A DNA stretch of 38,810 bases, taken from assembly GCF_000785785.1 (NCBI RefSeq), contig NZ_JRQN01000020.1:1-38810 (forward strand), given 5' to 3'. The notes under the pieces are model-generated. The model had not been told where the DNA came from and made no database searches. It saw nothing but the letters and a program-made list of their open reading frames with translations. The stretch comes from Streptococcus uberis (GTDB lineage: Bacteria > Bacillota > Bacilli > Lactobacillales > Streptococcaceae). Below are positions 36,465 through 38,810 of the stretch, piece by piece. Every line of letters begins with the position of its first letter. Positions within the stretch are counted from its first letter, which is position 1. The translations under genes were made by a program, and so were the position numbers.

Positions 36465-37196
36465 CTATAAAAATTCATTTGCAATCAAACTTGCTGCATT
36501 CTCTTCGAAAAGGTTTCTAGCGCGTCTTGTCCCATATTCTTTTTCAACAAGTTGGTAGGCTTGTTTCATATAGGGTGGTCGTTTTTTTAGATTATGCATG
36601 TCACTTGCTATGCAATGGACTAAGTCATTATCTAAAAAGTATTTGGCACGTTTTTTGAAGACCTTAAGCTTGTCCCCAATTAGCTTTGCTTTCAATACAT
36701 GTGCACTGTTAACTTGTGTGTAACAGCCCATATTAATGAGCTCTTCAACGCGACTCTTGTTAAATTCTAAAGCATTGTAACGCTCGATATGAGCAATAAT
36801 TGGTGTAATCCCTAACATTAACACTTGGGATAATGCCGAATGGATATCCTTCCACGGGGTCATCATACTAAATTCAATTAGTGCAAAGCGTGTATCGTTC
36901 ATTCGTGGAATTTCATTATGTTCAAGCTTAGCCAGAATATCCGCAGTGAAATAAAGCTCTCCTCCATAAAGTAAGGTTAAATCTGGGAACTTCTCTGCTG
37001 CTTCCCTTTTAACATGCATAAATTTATTATATATGTCATCTTCAGGCGTTTCGAACATTCCTTTTCTACGATGTGATGTTGATACAATCGTACGAACACC
37101 TTGTTTATAACTTTCCTCAAGTAACGATAAACTTTCATCTATTGTTAGCGGACCATCGTCCACATCAAAAATGATGTGGGAATGGATATCAATCAT
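36465..37196 (-). CDS. cpsB: Manganese-dependent protein-tyrosine phosphatase CpsB
   Basis: A PHP-superfamily phosphatase of 243 aa. The metal-binding HSH motif is MIDIHSHIIFDVDDGP, and further motifs are STSHRRKGMF, GGELYF, PIIAHIERY and CIASDMHNLKKRPP. It dephosphorylates CpsD. The ATG immediately follows the cpsA stop (TAAATG), with GGAGGGG upstream. Confidence 0.95.
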   Translation of the reverse strand: MIDIHSHIIFDVDDGPLTIDESLSLLEESYKQGVRTIVSTSHRRKGMFETPEDDIYNKFMHVKREAAEKFPDLTLLYGGELYFTADILAKLEHNEIPRMNDTRFALIEFSMMTPWKDIHSALSQVLMLGITPIIAHIERYNALEFNKSRVEELINMGCYTQVNSAHVLKAKLIGDKLKVFKKRAKYFLDNDLVHCIASDMHNLKKRPPYMKQAYQLVEKEYGTRRARNLFEENAASLIANEFL

Positions 37197-38666
37197 TTAG
37201 TTCCCCTCCATAGTATTTTTTATGGCTTCTTTTGCTGCTTCGACACTCTTCTCATCAAGTTTTAACATATAGAGAGCTGATCCTGGCATAGCATATGATG
37301 GTAATTCTCCTGTAGAACCTGTCCCTGTAACAGCTTGTGATGTCACAGTATATGAGGATCTATCAGCTACCTGTGAATTAGCAATTGTTAGTAGTTGATT
37401 TAAGGACAAATTAGTCTGTACAGAATTTTGTAACCCTGACACAATTGCTGTGAACTGTGATGGTGATTTAATTGACGCTAGTTTTTGAATAACTGCTGAT
37501 ATCACCTTCTCTTGATTTTTACCGCGGTCGTTGTCACCACCTTGAAGTGAATATCTTTCTCTAACGAAGCCTAGAGCCCTCTCAGAATTCAATTTCACAT
37601 TTCCTTTAGGAAAGACATAATTTCCATGGTAACTAGTAAAAGCTGTATCATTGACAACTTCAATCCCACCAAGTAAGTCAATTAAATCCATGAAGGTCGT
37701 AAAATTAATTCTTGCATAGTTAGAAATCTTAATGCCGTAGAGATTTTCTAGGGTTGCCATAGAGGTCTCTACACCATAGATACCAGCATGGGTTAGTTTA
37801 TCGTACTGGTCAGCTCCTCCGCCAGGGATTTTTACATAAGAATCACGTGGTGTTGTTGTTAATAAGACCTGATGTGTTTTAGTATTAGCCGTCAAGATAA
37901 TATTAACGTCTGAACGAGAAACTGTCGAAATTGGTCCATAGGTATCAATCCCACTAATATAGACATTAATCACATCTTTATTGCTTGATGTTGGAGTTGT
38001 CGACTTGATTGCTTTTTTAACCTTATAAGTATAAATCGTCTTTAGTTTATCTTTATAGTTGCTATCTGCTTGTTCAATCAGTGGTCCATAAGCACTATTC
38101 AATACCATAGCTTTTGAGGAATCAGCCATCAGGCTATCGTAGCCATCTTTGTATGAGGCTACTTTATTTGTTGATAAATTTGTTTTTTTAACCTCTTTGA
38201 TATGCTTCAATAAGGCACTAATGTTAGAGTGATCCATATCAGTAGGTGCTTGAACTTCTTTTACCTCTGAAATAGATGTTACTTGACTATCCTTTGGAAC
38301 CACAACTGACATTTCCACTTCTGAAAACGAAGCTGTCTTGTTAATTTTGGCCGTAAAGTCAATTGTTGATTTAAAGGCAAATAAGGTAAGTGCCAAAATA
38401 AGATTAGCAAGTATAAGACTGATCATTGATAAAATCTTTGCCTGTTTTTTAACAATTAGTATCAGCCAAAGGATAAAGAAGAAAAATAAGATCCCAGCTA
38501 CTACAAGGTTTAAGTGATGAAAAGCAAGGAAGTTATAAGTGTACATCATAAATGTAACAATGAGTGAGAGAACTGTATATAGCATTAACAAAGCACTATT
38601 AATAATGTTAAAACTTGTAGCTCCTTTTTTCGTAGAACTAGCTCTACTTCTTGATTTTGATACCAT
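37197..38666 (-). CDS. cpsA: LytR-CpsA-Psr family capsule attachment protein CpsA
   Basis: About 489 aa from the ATG chosen. There are three N-terminal membrane segments (NIINSALLMLYTVLSL, FHHLNLVVAGILFFFFILW, ILSMISLILANLILAL), an accessory domain and the LCP domain with TTPRDSYVKIPG, INFTTFMDLIDLLGGI and LGFVRERYS. LCP proteins ligate polysaccharide to peptidoglycan; CpsA also affects capsule transcription in group B Streptococcus. The frame is open to a GTG at 38693, but that lies too close to the predicted transcript start. A GTG at 38675 is also possible. It is the first gene of the capsule operon. Confidence 0.92.
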   Translation of the reverse strand: MVSKSRSRASSTKKGATSFNIINSALLMLYTVLSLIVTFMMYTYNFLAFHHLNLVVAGILFFFFILWLILIVKKQAKILSMISLILANLILALTLFAFKSTIDFTAKINKTASFSEVEMSVVVPKDSQVTSISEVKEVQAPTDMDHSNISALLKHIKEVKKTNLSTNKVASYKDGYDSLMADSSKAMVLNSAYGPLIEQADSNYKDKLKTIYTYKVKKAIKSTTPTSSNKDVINVYISGIDTYGPISTVSRSDVNIILTANTKTHQVLLTTTPRDSYVKIPGGGADQYDKLTHAGIYGVETSMATLENLYGIKISNYARINFTTFMDLIDLLGGIEVVNDTAFTSYHGNYVFPKGNVKLNSERALGFVRERYSLQGGDNDRGKNQEKVISAVIQKLASIKSPSQFTAIVSGLQNSVQTNLSLNQLLTIANSQVADRSSYTVTSQAVTGTGSTGELPSYAMPGSALYMLKLDEKSVEAAKEAIKNTMEGN

Positions 38667-38707
38667 TTTAGTCACCAAGTCCTTTTTATACACAAAAATA
38701 TAGAGTA

Positions 38708-38736
38708 ATTATAACATTTTTTTACCTTTTTTGCAA
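38708..38736 (-). promoter_or_regulatory. Capsule operon promoter
   Basis: On the minus strand TTGCAA (38731-38736), a 17-bp spacer and TATAAT (38708-38713), with TG one base upstream of the -10. Transcription would begin near 38701, about 35 bases before the cpsA ATG. No second strong promoter is obvious further into the locus. Confidence 0.85.
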
Positions 38737-38810
38737 TTTGTGATTATTAAGAAAACACGCCTTTCGCATGAAAACTTTCTCCTCACCTTTTTGTGCCCTC
38801 ACATCTTTTT

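Noticed and set aside
1..38810. CRISPR array or integrated prophage
   Set aside because: No regularly spaced identical repeats were seen beyond the paired elements described, and no integrase, capsid or cas gene was found.

Overview
This window looks like a chromosomal segment of a low-GC pyogenic-group Streptococcus. The housekeeping order plsY / parE-parC-ilvE-DUF2969-tRNA-rpsA, the pyrF-pyrE pair under a PyrR-type attenuator, and a cpsABCD-led Wzx/Wzy capsule locus with neuBCDA all fit. The sialylated capsule suggests a species such as S. iniae, but that identification is inference from memory. Nearly everything is on the minus strand; the only complete plus-strand gene is plsY.

Layout. 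(1) 1-7868: housekeeping block read right to left: parE, parC, ilvE, a DUF2969 protein, tRNA-Tyr, tRNA-Gln, rpsA. The parE-parC gap holds two tandem copies of what looks like a structured RNA. (2) 7982-10607: plsY on the plus strand, converging on an ung-pyrC pair. (3) 10713-13472: a polar amino-acid ABC permease and two paralogous lipoprotein binding proteins, each preceded by a copy of the same ~105-bp regulatory block. (4) 13703-16443: an amidase, a DUF1398 protein and a GNAT acetyltransferase. (5) 16529-18075: pyrF-pyrE with an attenuator and a consensus promoter. (6) 18324-21529: a Cna-B surface adhesin and an unrecognised 182-aa protein with its own promoter. (7) 21564-38736: the capsule locus, ending in a remnant of UDP-glucose dehydrogenase.

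How the capsule genes fit together. cpsA-D are the attachment and phospho-regulation genes. cpsE is the initiating sugar-phosphate transferase and cpsF/cpsG an Alg14/Alg13-like glycosyltransferase pair. Next come a Wzy-like polymerase, two GT2 transferases, a DUF1919 protein, a GT11-like transferase, a GT52-like sialyltransferase and a Wzx flippase. neuB-neuC-neuD-neuA make and activate sialic acid. One strong promoter (TTGCAA-17-TATAAT) lies in front of cpsA and genes are tightly spaced or overlapping, so the locus reads as one long operon.

Data quality. Five genes (parC, pyrC, the amidase, the Cna-B adhesin and neuC) have broken reading frames. In four of them each break is explained by one base missing from a short run, and restoring it gives a full-length family member. 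Since parC is essential, most of these are probably sequencing errors, not pseudogenes.
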